NCBI GenBank assembly: GCA_017631435.1
Contig: JAGBTG010000014.1
Coordinates: 1-45,151 of the forward strand
Source: Bacteroidales bacterium
Lineage (GTDB): Bacteria > Bacteroidota > Bacteroidia > Bacteroidales > UBA932
Direction of reading: 5' to 3'
DNA length: 45,151 nt
In this document: piece after piece, positions 8,585 to 15,534 of the stretch
Position numbering within the stretch: the first letter of the stretch is position 1
How the letters are laid out: each line of letters opens with the position of its first letter
Translations under genes and position numbers: made by a program
The notes under the pieces: model-generated
What the model saw: only the letters and a program-made list of their open reading frames with translations
The model's database searches: none
What the model was told of the DNA's origin: nothing

Positions 8585-8594
8585 CTACTTTTTT

Positions 8595-9344
8595 ATGAGA
8601 TATTTCATCTGTTTATCATACAATGGCGCCCATTTCAGCGGATGGCAGATACAGGATAATGCCAACAGCGTTCAAGGCGAACTTCAAAGGGCCCTATCCG
8701 TACTCCTAAAAGCCCCAATATCAGTGGTTGGCGCAGGGAGGACAGACACTGGTGTAAACGCCAGAAACTACATAGCCCACTTCAATTTTGAAGGGGATTT
8801 TCCCCCTGCGCAGCACTTCGTCTACAAAATGAATGCCATTCTTCCCAAAGCCATAGCCGTTCATGACGTATATCCTGTTTCATGCGACATGCACGCCCGC
8901 TTCAGCGCCAAAAGCCGCAAATACAAATACTACATACATACAACAAAAGACCCGTTTTGTTCAGAGTTCTCATACTTCACCCGCCTGAAGCCGGATATAG
9001 AGAAAATGAACAGGGCCGCACAATATTTCCTTGGAGAGCAGGACTTCACCAGCCTTGAAAAACTTGGCGCCGACAACAAGACCTCCATCTGCAATGTAAT
9101 GGAGGCCCGCTGGGAACCGCTGGACGGTACCGACATTGCCACCGCCACCCACTTTGTGTTTACCGTTAAGGCAAACCGCTTCCTGCGCAACATGGTCCGC
9201 GCAATGGTAGGCTCCCTCCTTGAGGTAGGCCTTGGCAAAAAGGAACCCGAATGGATCCCCCAAATGCTCGCCCAGAAAAATCGCTGCGCCGCCGGCGGCT
9301 CCGTACCGGGAAATGCTCTTTTCCTCGTGGAAGTGGAGTATTGA
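8595..9344 (+). CDS. truA: tRNA pseudouridine(38-40) synthase TruA
   Basis: TruA converts uridines 38-40 in the tRNA anticodon arm to pseudouridine. The 249-residue length is normal. The active-site block GRTDTGV is at 48-54 with catalytic Asp51, preceded by RYFICLSYNGAHFSGWQ, the usual start of TruA. Later blocks include the KYKYYI and FLRNMVRAMVGSLLEVG motifs. I chose the ATG at 8595 because translation from there begins with the family's first strand; the upstream in-frame ATG at 8556 would fall inside the promoter region. It is a single-gene unit between divergent moxR and convergent exbD. Confidence 0.95.
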   Translation: MRYFICLSYNGAHFSGWQIQDNANSVQGELQRALSVLLKAPISVVGAGRTDTGVNARNYIAHFNFEGDFPPAQHFVYKMNAILPKAIAVHDVYPVSCDMHARFSAKSRKYKYYIHTTKDPFCSEFSYFTRLKPDIEKMNRAAQYFLGEQDFTSLEKLGADNKTSICNVMEARWEPLDGTDIATATHFVFTVKANRFLRNMVRAMVGSLLEVGLGKKEPEWIPQMLAQKNRCAAGGSVPGNALFLVEVEY

Positions 9345-9360
9345 CACTCTGTCGGGAAGA

Positions 9361-9391
9361 AAAAAAAGATGCCTCAAAAGGGCATCTTTTC
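9361..9391. terminator. bidirectional terminator between truA and exbD
   Basis: A 10-bp stem AAAAGATGCC / GGCATCTTTT (9364-9373 and 9381-9390) with a 7-nt loop, flanked by A and T runs. The two genes converge here, so it serves both. A CTGTCGGGA word lies directly upstream at 9349-9357. Confidence 0.85.
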
Positions 9392-9393
9392 TG

Positions 9394-9807
9394 TTACTCC
9401 GGCGAAGTAGCAAGTATCACCTTGTACTTGTTCCTCTTGCCTATGTTCATCATGTTCACCACCTGCTCAACAGGGACGCTCTTGTCTGCGTAGATTGAGA
9501 AGGTAGGATCATCCATATCCATCAGCAGCTCCTGCAACCGGGGCTCCACCTGATCCAGACGAACCGGCTTGGTGTTGCCGTTTATGTGGTATGAAAATGT
9601 ATTCTTGTCCTGATAATGCTTTATTGACACACTCACCTGCTGCTTGGCCGAAATCTGGTTTGTGCTCTTTGGCAACAACAGTTTCAGCGCATTGGGATTG
9701 ATGAGTGTGGAAGTTACCAGAAAAAATATGAGCAGCAGGAACACAATGTCGGTCATCGACGACATGCTGAACCCTGCCTCTGCCTTTGCTCTCTGCTTGA
9801 TTGCCAT
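9394..9807 (-). CDS. exbD: ExbD/TolR-family proton channel subunit
   Basis: Biopolymer transport protein of 137 residues. A short cytoplasmic N-terminus is followed by one transmembrane helix beginning SMTDIVFLLLIFFLVTS. Its conserved proton-carrying Asp is D20. A periplasmic domain with DPTFSIYADKSVP follows. It works with ExbB to convert proton-motive force into TonB (or TolA-like) motion. Only 7 bp separate it from exbB upstream. No tonB gene is present nearby, so the energy transducer is encoded elsewhere. ExbD and TolR cannot be told apart with confidence from sequence alone. Confidence 0.9.
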   Translation of the reverse strand: MAIKQRAKAEAGFSMSSMTDIVFLLLIFFLVTSTLINPNALKLLLPKSTNQISAKQQVSVSIKHYQDKNTFSYHINGNTKPVRLDQVEPRLQELLMDMDDPTFSIYADKSVPVEQVVNMMNIGKRNKYKVILATSPE

Positions 9808-9814
9808 AACTCCC

Positions 9815-10498
9815 TTATTTTCTGGTTACTGGAGACTGCAACATATCCATGAACTCCACAGTTACATTCTGCATCTTGAACACCACATCAGACACCTGCG
9901 AGGTAAGGAGGTTGTATCCGAAATATGCCATAATACCCACAATAAGACCGGCAACGGTGGTAACCATAGCAGTATATATTCCTCCCGACAGCAAAGTGAT
10001 GTCTATATTGCTTCCCGCCTGCGCCATATTGAAGAATGCCTGCACCATACCCATAACGGTACCCAAGAAACCGATCATTGGGGCACCACCGGCAATGGTA
10101 GCCATTAGGGGAAGACCTTTCTCAATGGCAGCCACCTCAATGTTGGCAGTGTTCTCTACAGCGGTCTGGATATCCTGCAACGGGCGGCCTATCCTCTCTA
10201 CACCTTTCTCCACCATCCTGGCAATTGGGGTATTGGTCTGTCTGCACAACTCAAGGGCCTGCTGTCTGTTTCCACCCATCACAAGTTGCTCCACCTCCTT
10301 CATGAATGAGGAATCCACCTTACCGGCTTTCCTAATCACACTCCATTTCATTGCAAAAAGATAAATTGTAGCAAAAGAAAGAAGCAAAAGTGGAATCATC
10401 AGCCATCCGCCTTTGCATGCCATATCTATCAACGAAAACTCAAGCTCCGGCTGCACTGCAACTGCAGCAACCTCAGCCTGCAAAAATGTAAACATCAT
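9815..10498 (-). CDS. exbB: ExbB/TolQ/MotA-family proton channel subunit
   Basis: 227 residues with three transmembrane helices (about 32-50, then two in the C-terminal half). The family signature GLPLMATIAGGAPMIGFLGT lies before helix 2. The pentameric ExbB forms the channel around ExbD helices in the inner membrane. The start is one of two adjacent ATG codons (10498 or 10495). A well-spaced Bacteroides-type promoter lies 22 bases upstream, so exbB-exbD is probably its own transcription unit, separate from the permease gene upstream. Confidence 0.92.
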   Translation of the reverse strand: MMFTFLQAEVAAVAVQPELEFSLIDMACKGGWLMIPLLLLSFATIYLFAMKWSVIRKAGKVDSSFMKEVEQLVMGGNRQQALELCRQTNTPIARMVEKGVERIGRPLQDIQTAVENTANIEVAAIEKGLPLMATIAGGAPMIGFLGTVMGMVQAFFNMAQAGSNIDITLLSGGIYTAMVTTVAGLIVGIMAYFGYNLLTSQVSDVVFKMQNVTVEFMDMLQSPVTRK

Positions 10499-10520
10499 AT
10501 ACTTTATAAAATTAAGAGTG

Positions 10521-10553
10521 CAAATGTAATCATATTTCGGTTAATCCCGCAAA
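10521..10553 (-). promoter_or_regulatory. Bacteroides-type promoter for exbB-exbD
   Basis: On the minus strand TTTG (10553-10550) is followed after 21 bp by TACATTTG (10528-10521), matching the -33 TTTG / -7 TAnnTTTG pattern. The start codon is 22 bases downstream. The -33 element touches the stop codon of the permease gene. Confidence 0.65.
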
Positions 10554-10554
10554 A

Positions 10555-11817
10555 TTACTCGTATCGCAGGGCCTCAATGGGATCAAGCCTTGATGCACGC
10601 ACTGCCGGAATATAACCGCTGGCAACGCCAACGGCAAAGCACACTGCAATGGCTGCCAGAATCCATACCCATGGGATTATGAAGGAAGCACTCATTGCCA
10701 TGGCCACCAGGTTTCCCGTAATTACCCCCATCAGCACCCCCAATGCACATCCTATCTGACTGATAACCACCGATTCAAACAAGAACTGCTCCTTTATTGT
10801 CTTTGCTGAGGCCCCCAAAGCCTTTCGTGTACCAATCTCGCGGGTACGCTCCTTTACGGAAACCAGCATTATGTTCATAAGTCCTACTGCCGCACCCAAC
10901 AATGTTACAAGACCTATACAGGCTGAAATCAGCGTTATTACCCCCATCATCTCAGTAAGATCCTGCATCATCGACTCGCTGCTGCTTATCCTGAAATCGG
11001 TTTCATCTATTGGAGCCAGCCTCCTAACACCTCTCATCACCTGCTCCGCCTCAGCCTTGTAATCCTTTCCCAACTCAAATTCCAGAGGGACCACACCTAT
11101 TGAAAACGATGTATTCTCCCCCACCAGGCCATAACGGGCTGTGGTAACAGGAATTATCACATTTGCATCTGCACTCCCACCGAACGCACTTCCCTGAGAC
11201 TCGGTAACCCCCACAACCTCATACCTGTACCCTTGCACAGAAATTACCTTCCCCACAGCATCTTCCGCCCTCTGGAACAAAGTCCGGGCAATGCCGCTTC
11301 CCACTACACACACCTGCGCAGCAAGATCCACATCATTTGAAGTTATTCCCCTTCCATGTGAGATACCGGTATTGGTATACCTCAGATAATTCTCATCTGC
11401 AGCCGTTACCCTGGCAGTAGGATTGGTGCTCTGCCCCTCATGCTTCACCGCCACATTTGAGGCCACACCTGCATAAATGGAAACCAGCTGGTCATGTGCA
11501 GAATTCTTTTTGAATGCAAGCGCCTGGCTGTATGTGATTGTGGTATTGTTCCTTATTCTTGCCCTGGCTCCCCCCTCGGTTGAAAAATACTTCCTCACCA
11601 CTGAAAATGAAGTGGTTCCAAACTTCTCAAAACTGGTAAAAACCTCCCTTTTAAGGGCGTCTGTTGCAGTAAGTATACCTACAAGCGATGTAATTCCAAC
11701 GGCAATGATAAGAATGGTAAGAAGAGACCTCAGGCCGTTGCTCCTGATTGATTTTATAGCCACACTCAAATTCTCCCTCACAAGAGGTGATATCCGCAAA
11801 AGTCTGTTCACACCCAT
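10555..11817 (-). CDS. MacB/FtsX-type ABC transporter permease
   Basis: 420 residues with the MacB layout: an N-terminal helix (about 32-52, LLTILIIAVGITSLVGIL), a large periplasmic domain (about 55-285), then three helices with the FtsX signature. Helix 2 is followed by VKERTREIGTRKALGA. The C-terminal sequence ending SRLDPIEALRYE is typical of the family. Such permeases export lipids, peptides or small molecules, or transmit mechanical signals, driven by a separate ATPase. No ATPase or membrane-fusion gene adjoins it, so the partner lies elsewhere. It stands alone between divergent and promoter-bearing regions. Confidence 0.9.
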   Translation of the reverse strand: MGVNRLLRISPLVRENLSVAIKSIRSNGLRSLLTILIIAVGITSLVGILTATDALKREVFTSFEKFGTTSFSVVRKYFSTEGGARARIRNNTTITYSQALAFKKNSAHDQLVSIYAGVASNVAVKHEGQSTNPTARVTAADENYLRYTNTGISHGRGITSNDVDLAAQVCVVGSGIARTLFQRAEDAVGKVISVQGYRYEVVGVTESQGSAFGGSADANVIIPVTTARYGLVGENTSFSIGVVPLEFELGKDYKAEAEQVMRGVRRLAPIDETDFRISSSESMMQDLTEMMGVITLISACIGLVTLLGAAVGLMNIMLVSVKERTREIGTRKALGASAKTIKEQFLFESVVISQIGCALGVLMGVITGNLVAMAMSASFIIPWVWILAAIAVCFAVGVASGYIPAVRASRLDPIEALRYE

Positions 11818-11866
11818 AACCTCTATAAATTATTGTGTAAAAGTAGGAAAATATCGCAGATTATCA

Positions 11867-11874
11867 TAACTTTG
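11867..11874 (+). promoter_or_regulatory. candidate -7 box for the pseudouridine synthase gene
   Basis: TAACTTTG fits TAnnTTTG and ends 23 bases before the ATG at 11898. No TTTG is found at the matching -33 position. Confidence 0.45.
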
Positions 11875-11897
11875 CCGCCCATTTTTACAAACTATAG

Positions 11898-13133
11898 ATG
11901 AGAAGAGAAAACAACAACAGACGTCCTGACACAAGAGGTGCAGGCCGTACAGGTTCTTCATTTGGAAGAAAACCTGCTTCAAGACGCTACTCAGCCGGTG
12001 AGGGTTCAGTTGAAGGCTCAGCTGCAGACAGCTCAGCAAAGCGTAAATTTTCAAAATCGTCAAGCTCATTTGACAAAGGTCCAAGAGGCGCAAAACCTTT
12101 CGGAAAATCTTCAGATGAGAGACCATTCGCAAAAGGCCCTAGAGGTGCAAAACCATTTGGCAGGTCAGAGGAGAAACCTTTTGATTCAAAAGGTAGAAAG
12201 CCATTTGGCAAAGGAGACAAGTTCGGCAAACCTGAGAGATCTTTCAAAGGCGAGAATGAGTGGGAGGATAAGGCACCAAGAGGCAACAGAAGTTTTGGTG
12301 AGAAGGAGTTCACAGGCAAGAGAGCCTATGGAATGGTAAAGAATTTTGAGGAGAAAAAGAGTTACAGAGGTGTACAGGCTTACTCTCCGGCACAGCGTGC
12401 TCCAAAATCAAAGGCTGATGAGGGTGTAAGACTTAACAAATACATAGCAAACTCAGGCATCTGCTCAAGAAGAGAGGCTGATGACTACATTACAGCAGGT
12501 CTTGTAAGTGTAAACGGCGTTATCGTAACAGAGTTGGGCACAAGAGTTTACCCTAAAGACGTTGTAAGATTCAACGACGAGCGCATCAAAGGTGAGGCTA
12601 AAGTGTACATTGTAATGAACAAACCAAAGGATTTTGTAACTACAATGAGCGACCCTCATGCTGAGCGCACCGTAATGCAGCTTGTAGAGGGCAACTGCCC
12701 TGCAAGAGTGTACCCTGTAGGCAGACTTGACAAAGCAACCACCGGTGTACTTCTTCTAACCAACGACGGCGAACTTGCCGACAAGCTTACCCACCCTTCA
12801 TTTGAGAAGAAAAAGATTTACCATGTATTCCTCGACAAAAACTTCAAGGGAACAGACTTCCAGTCTCTTCTCGACGGCGTTCAGCTTGAGGACGGCTTCA
12901 TCCAGGCAGACGGCCTTTCATACATTGATGAGGACAAGTCTCAGGTAGGAGTTGAGATCCACTCGGGCAGAAACAGAATTGTAAGAAGGATGTTCGAGCA
13001 CTTCGGCTACAAGGTTAAGAAGCTTGACAGAGTTTACTTCGCAGGCCTTACCAAGAAAAACCTCAGAAGAGGCCAGTGGAGATTCCTTACCGAGCAGGAG
13101 GTAGCAATGCTTAAGATGGGTTCATTCGAGTAA
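11898..13133 (+). CDS. RsuA/RluB-family pseudouridine synthase with long basic tail
   Basis: 411 residues. An S4 RNA-binding domain starts at about 176 (VRLNKYIANSGICSRREAD). The catalytic domain carries VGRLDKATTGVLLLTND with catalytic Asp278, and later GRNRIVRRMFEHFGYKV. It therefore isomerises a specific uridine in rRNA, most likely 23S (RluB type), though RsuA or RluF specificity cannot be excluded. Residues 1-175 form an unusually long, disordered, Arg/Lys/Gly/Ser-rich extension with two copies of a KGPRGAKPFG unit (about 60-69 and 79-88) and several related KPFGK fragments. The tail is probably an RNA- or ribosome-binding arm. Era follows after 15 bp, so the two are probably cotranscribed. 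Confidence 0.93.
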   Translation: MRRENNNRRPDTRGAGRTGSSFGRKPASRRYSAGEGSVEGSAADSSAKRKFSKSSSSFDKGPRGAKPFGKSSDERPFAKGPRGAKPFGRSEEKPFDSKGRKPFGKGDKFGKPERSFKGENEWEDKAPRGNRSFGEKEFTGKRAYGMVKNFEEKKSYRGVQAYSPAQRAPKSKADEGVRLNKYIANSGICSRREADDYITAGLVSVNGVIVTELGTRVYPKDVVRFNDERIKGEAKVYIVMNKPKDFVTTMSDPHAERTVMQLVEGNCPARVYPVGRLDKATTGVLLLTNDGELADKLTHPSFEKKKIYHVFLDKNFKGTDFQSLLDGVQLEDGFIQADGLSYIDEDKSQVGVEIHSGRNRIVRRMFEHFGYKVKKLDRVYFAGLTKKNLRRGQWRFLTEQEVAMLKMGSFE

Positions 13134-13148
13134 AAAACTGTCGGGATT

Positions 13149-14054
13149 ATGGAAATCAACAATTCAATGGACCAGATAAACAAGGCTGGATTTGTCAACA
13201 TCATTGGTAATCCCAATGTGGGCAAATCTACCCTTATGAACGCCCTTGTGGGTGAAAAACTATCCATTGTCACTGCAAAAGCCCAGACTACAAGACACCG
13301 TATCATGGGTATTGTAAACGGTGATGATTACCAGATTGTCTTCTCCGATACCCCCGGTATCCTAAAGCCCAACTACATGCTTCAGGAGAGCATGATGGAC
13401 TTTGTGGAGACCGCAATTGGTGATGCGGACATCATCCTTTATGTAACCGATGTGATTGAGAAAATGGACAAGAACATTGAGTACATAAACAAACTCAACA
13501 AAGTTGAGTGCCCGGTAATCATTGTAATCAACAAGATTGACGAGACAAAACAGGAAACTGTAGTGGAGCTTGTAGAGAAATGGCACGCCACTGTTCCAAA
13601 AGCCGAGATTCTTCCAATCTCTGCCTTGAACAAGTTCAATGTGAACGTGCTCCTTTCAAGACTTGTTGAACTGCTTCCACAGCAGCACGCATGGTATGAC
13701 AGGGATGTCTTCACAGATAAAAGCATGCGCTTCTTTGCATCAGAGATCATCCGCGAGAAGATCCTTCTCAACTACAACAAGGAGATCCCTTACTGCACCG
13801 AGGTTGTAATTGACGCTTTTGAGGAAAACGAGGAGATCTACAACATCAGCGCCATCATCAACGTAATAAGGGAGTCACAGAAGGGAATCATCATAGGCCC
13901 TAAAGGCCTTGCCCTGAAACGCGTTGGCACCCAAGCCCGCCGCGACATGGAGAAATTCTTTGAAAAGAAAGTATTCCTCAAAATGTTCGTAAAGGTTAAC
14001 CCCGACTGGCGCGAAAGCAAAAAGGAACTCAAGAAATTCGGTTATATCTACTAA
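13149..14054 (+). CDS. era: GTPase Era
   Basis: Ribosome-assembly GTPase that binds the 3' end of 16S rRNA. 301 residues, the normal length. G1 is GNPNVGKST (20-28), G3 is DTPG (67-70), G4 is NKID (128-131). The C-terminal KH domain carries GPKGLALKRVGTQARRDME. The start is either the ATG at 13149 or the in-frame ATG at 13167, which would remove six residues. The first keeps the gap to the upstream gene at 15 bp. Pairing with an rRNA pseudouridine synthase fits a ribosome-maturation unit. Confidence 0.95.
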   Translation: MEINNSMDQINKAGFVNIIGNPNVGKSTLMNALVGEKLSIVTAKAQTTRHRIMGIVNGDDYQIVFSDTPGILKPNYMLQESMMDFVETAIGDADIILYVTDVIEKMDKNIEYINKLNKVECPVIIVINKIDETKQETVVELVEKWHATVPKAEILPISALNKFNVNVLLSRLVELLPQQHAWYDRDVFTDKSMRFFASEIIREKILLNYNKEIPYCTEVVIDAFEENEEIYNISAIINVIRESQKGIIIGPKGLALKRVGTQARRDMEKFFEKKVFLKMFVKVNPDWRESKKELKKFGYIY

Positions 14055-14059
14055 TACAC

Positions 14060-14089
14060 AATGGTCTCCCCTCCCAGGAGGCCATTTTT
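14060..14089 (+). terminator. Rho-independent terminator after era
   Basis: The stem AATGGTCTCC / GGAGGCCATT (14060-14069, 14077-14086) has one G-U pair and a 7-nt loop, and is followed by a T-run. It starts 5 bp after the era stop. Confidence 0.8.
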
Positions 14090-14095
14090 CATTTT

Positions 14096-14122
14096 GCCCA
14101 TTTTGACGTCGTCATAATGGGC
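14096..14122. repeat. near-perfect 12-bp inverted repeat, 3-nt spacer
   Basis: GCCCATTTTGAC (14096-14107), spacer GTC, then GTCATAATGGGC (14111-14122), with one mismatch in 12 pairs. It lies between the era terminator and the next gene's promoter box, directly before a TTCCCGACAG word (14130-14139). It lacks a proper U-tract, so it could be an operator, a second transcript-end hairpin or a small mobile-repeat end. Confidence 0.7.
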
Positions 14123-14164
14123 ACTTTCCTTCCCGACAGATTCACTCTGCAAAAGATAATTTTG

Positions 14165-14172
14165 TATCTTTG
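14165..14172 (+). promoter_or_regulatory. candidate -7 box for the exported protein gene
   Basis: TATCTTTG fits TAnnTTTG and ends 16 bases before the ATG at 14189. The -33 position has no clear TTTG. Confidence 0.4.
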
Positions 14173-14188
14173 GCAAAACCCCACCTCT

Positions 14189-14926
14189 ATGAATCGCATC
14201 CGTCATATTCTTGCCATTCTAATTGCCGTACAGTTCAGTCTGGCTGCAGCTGCACAAGAGTACAAATACGAAGTGACCGAAAAGAAAATCTCCAAAGAGG
14301 AGTTTGTTGAAGCATACAAACATTTTGAGGAATACAACCTGATCAGGGACACTACTCTAGAATGGCATAATAAAAAGTCTGTTGAGGCAGCTGTATTCAA
14401 TACATTAAGTGATGAAGAAAAATCTGATTACGCATGGGGAGATTTCGTAATTCTCAATATTGGTCGCTATCCCACTGGAGAATATATAGCAGACCTATGG
14501 GCAGCAAATTGGTGCGGAGCAGTATTTCTAAATTCCCAACTGGAGGCTGACACCATGAGAATTGATGCAAGTATTGATGCGGCCTACTCCAAAGATGGAA
14601 TATATGTAGGATATGAGAGCTTTTATGGTGGAGGTGGTGTGGCACTACATTTTTACGCCCGCAAAGACAATATCCCTGCAAAGATGGAGGAAATAGCATT
14701 TTACAGGAAAACAGGATGGGCTCCAGCATGGTGGATTACTCCAGAATGGAGGACTGATGACAGGTTCAAGGAATTGCAGGAATTGGGGATAAATACGCCA
14801 ATGGTATGGTATAAAGGCGCTTTGTACTGTGCTGGCGTGAATTATTCATCTGACACCATGCCGTATTACTTGCCAGAATATTTAAAACTGGAACTAACGA
14901 AACCAGACGTAAACTTTACAAAATAA
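14189..14926 (+). CDS. exported protein of unknown function
   Basis: 245 residues beginning with a clear signal peptide (MNRIRHILAILIAVQFSLAA, cleavage probably after AAAAQ). The mature part is mixed alpha/beta, rich in aromatic residues, with a Gly run (ESFYGGGGVALHFYARKD) and several Trp residues (GWAPAWWITPEWRTDD). I recognise no family. It has two Cys in the mature part, no lipobox and no membrane anchor, so it is probably periplasmic. I placed the start at the ATG at 14189, which opens the signal peptide and sits behind a promoter-like box; the longer frame from 14117 would run through the inverted repeat. By eye it looks more AT-rich than its neighbours and shares no operon, which hints at later arrival. 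Confidence 0.75.
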   Translation: MNRIRHILAILIAVQFSLAAAAQEYKYEVTEKKISKEEFVEAYKHFEEYNLIRDTTLEWHNKKSVEAAVFNTLSDEEKSDYAWGDFVILNIGRYPTGEYIADLWAANWCGAVFLNSQLEADTMRIDASIDAAYSKDGIYVGYESFYGGGGVALHFYARKDNIPAKMEEIAFYRKTGWAPAWWITPEWRTDDRFKELQELGINTPMVWYKGALYCAGVNYSSDTMPYYLPEYLKLELTKPDVNFTK

Positions 14927-14975
14927 TACATAATCACGCCCAACATATTTGAAGCAAAAATTCTTGGATAGTCAA

Positions 14976-15518
14976 TCACAAACTGAACTTCCCGCTGAAA
15001 TCCTCAATCACATCCTTCATTTTTTTACCAGCCGTGTGGTAAATATGGTGTGCAGAGGTGCGGTAAATCTCCTCCCGGCGCTGCATGAGGGAATCTATTG
15101 ATGCGGAAATCTCCTCCTCAGACTTGCCGGCCAGAAGGGGCCTGCGGGAGTTGTTCTTTACAAGGCGCCTCAGAAGTGTCTCTTTGGGGCACTCAAGGTA
15201 GACGCAAGTGGTATGCTCACGCACAACAGCTGCGCTCGGCCCGGATGTTACTGTACCGCCGCCAAGGGCCAGCACAAGGTTATATGGATTTTTGGAATTC
15301 AGATAGTTGTACTCCTCAATAATCTCATTGAGGCAGTTGCACTCCTCATTCCGGAACCACTCCTCTCCCCTCTTTTCAAAGATTGTTGAGACCTTCATTG
15401 CCCACTTGTCCTCTAAATAGTCATCCAGATCAATGAACCTGCAGCCGCACGCCTGTGCAAGTCCCCTTCCCAGAGTACTTTTTCCACATCCCATGAAGCC
15501 ACATAAAGTAATGATCAT
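14976..15518 (-). CDS. aroK: shikimate kinase
   Basis: Phosphorylates shikimate at O3 in the chorismate pathway. From the ATG at 15518 the product is 180 residues. The P-loop is GFMGCGKST (residues 7-15), the substrate Asp lies in RFIDLDDYLE, and the shikimate-binding glycines are in ALGGGTV. The lid region follows with NSRRPLL. The longer frame from 15557 would overlap parC and adds a poor N-terminus. The chosen start has GGGAGA five bases upstream, part of a TTGTCGGGA word. It lies 16 bp after the parC stop. Confidence 0.93.
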   Translation of the reverse strand: MIITLCGFMGCGKSTLGRGLAQACGCRFIDLDDYLEDKWAMKVSTIFEKRGEEWFRNEECNCLNEIIEEYNYLNSKNPYNLVLALGGGTVTSGPSAAVVREHTTCVYLECPKETLLRRLVKNNSRRPLLAGKSEEEISASIDSLMQRREEIYRTSAHHIYHTAGKKMKDVIEDFSGKFSL

Positions 15519-15534
15519 GATTCTCCCGACAACT

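Noticed and set aside
8556-8594. Longer truA frame from the upstream ATG
   Set aside because: Adds residues outside the TruA fold and overlaps the promoter-like box.
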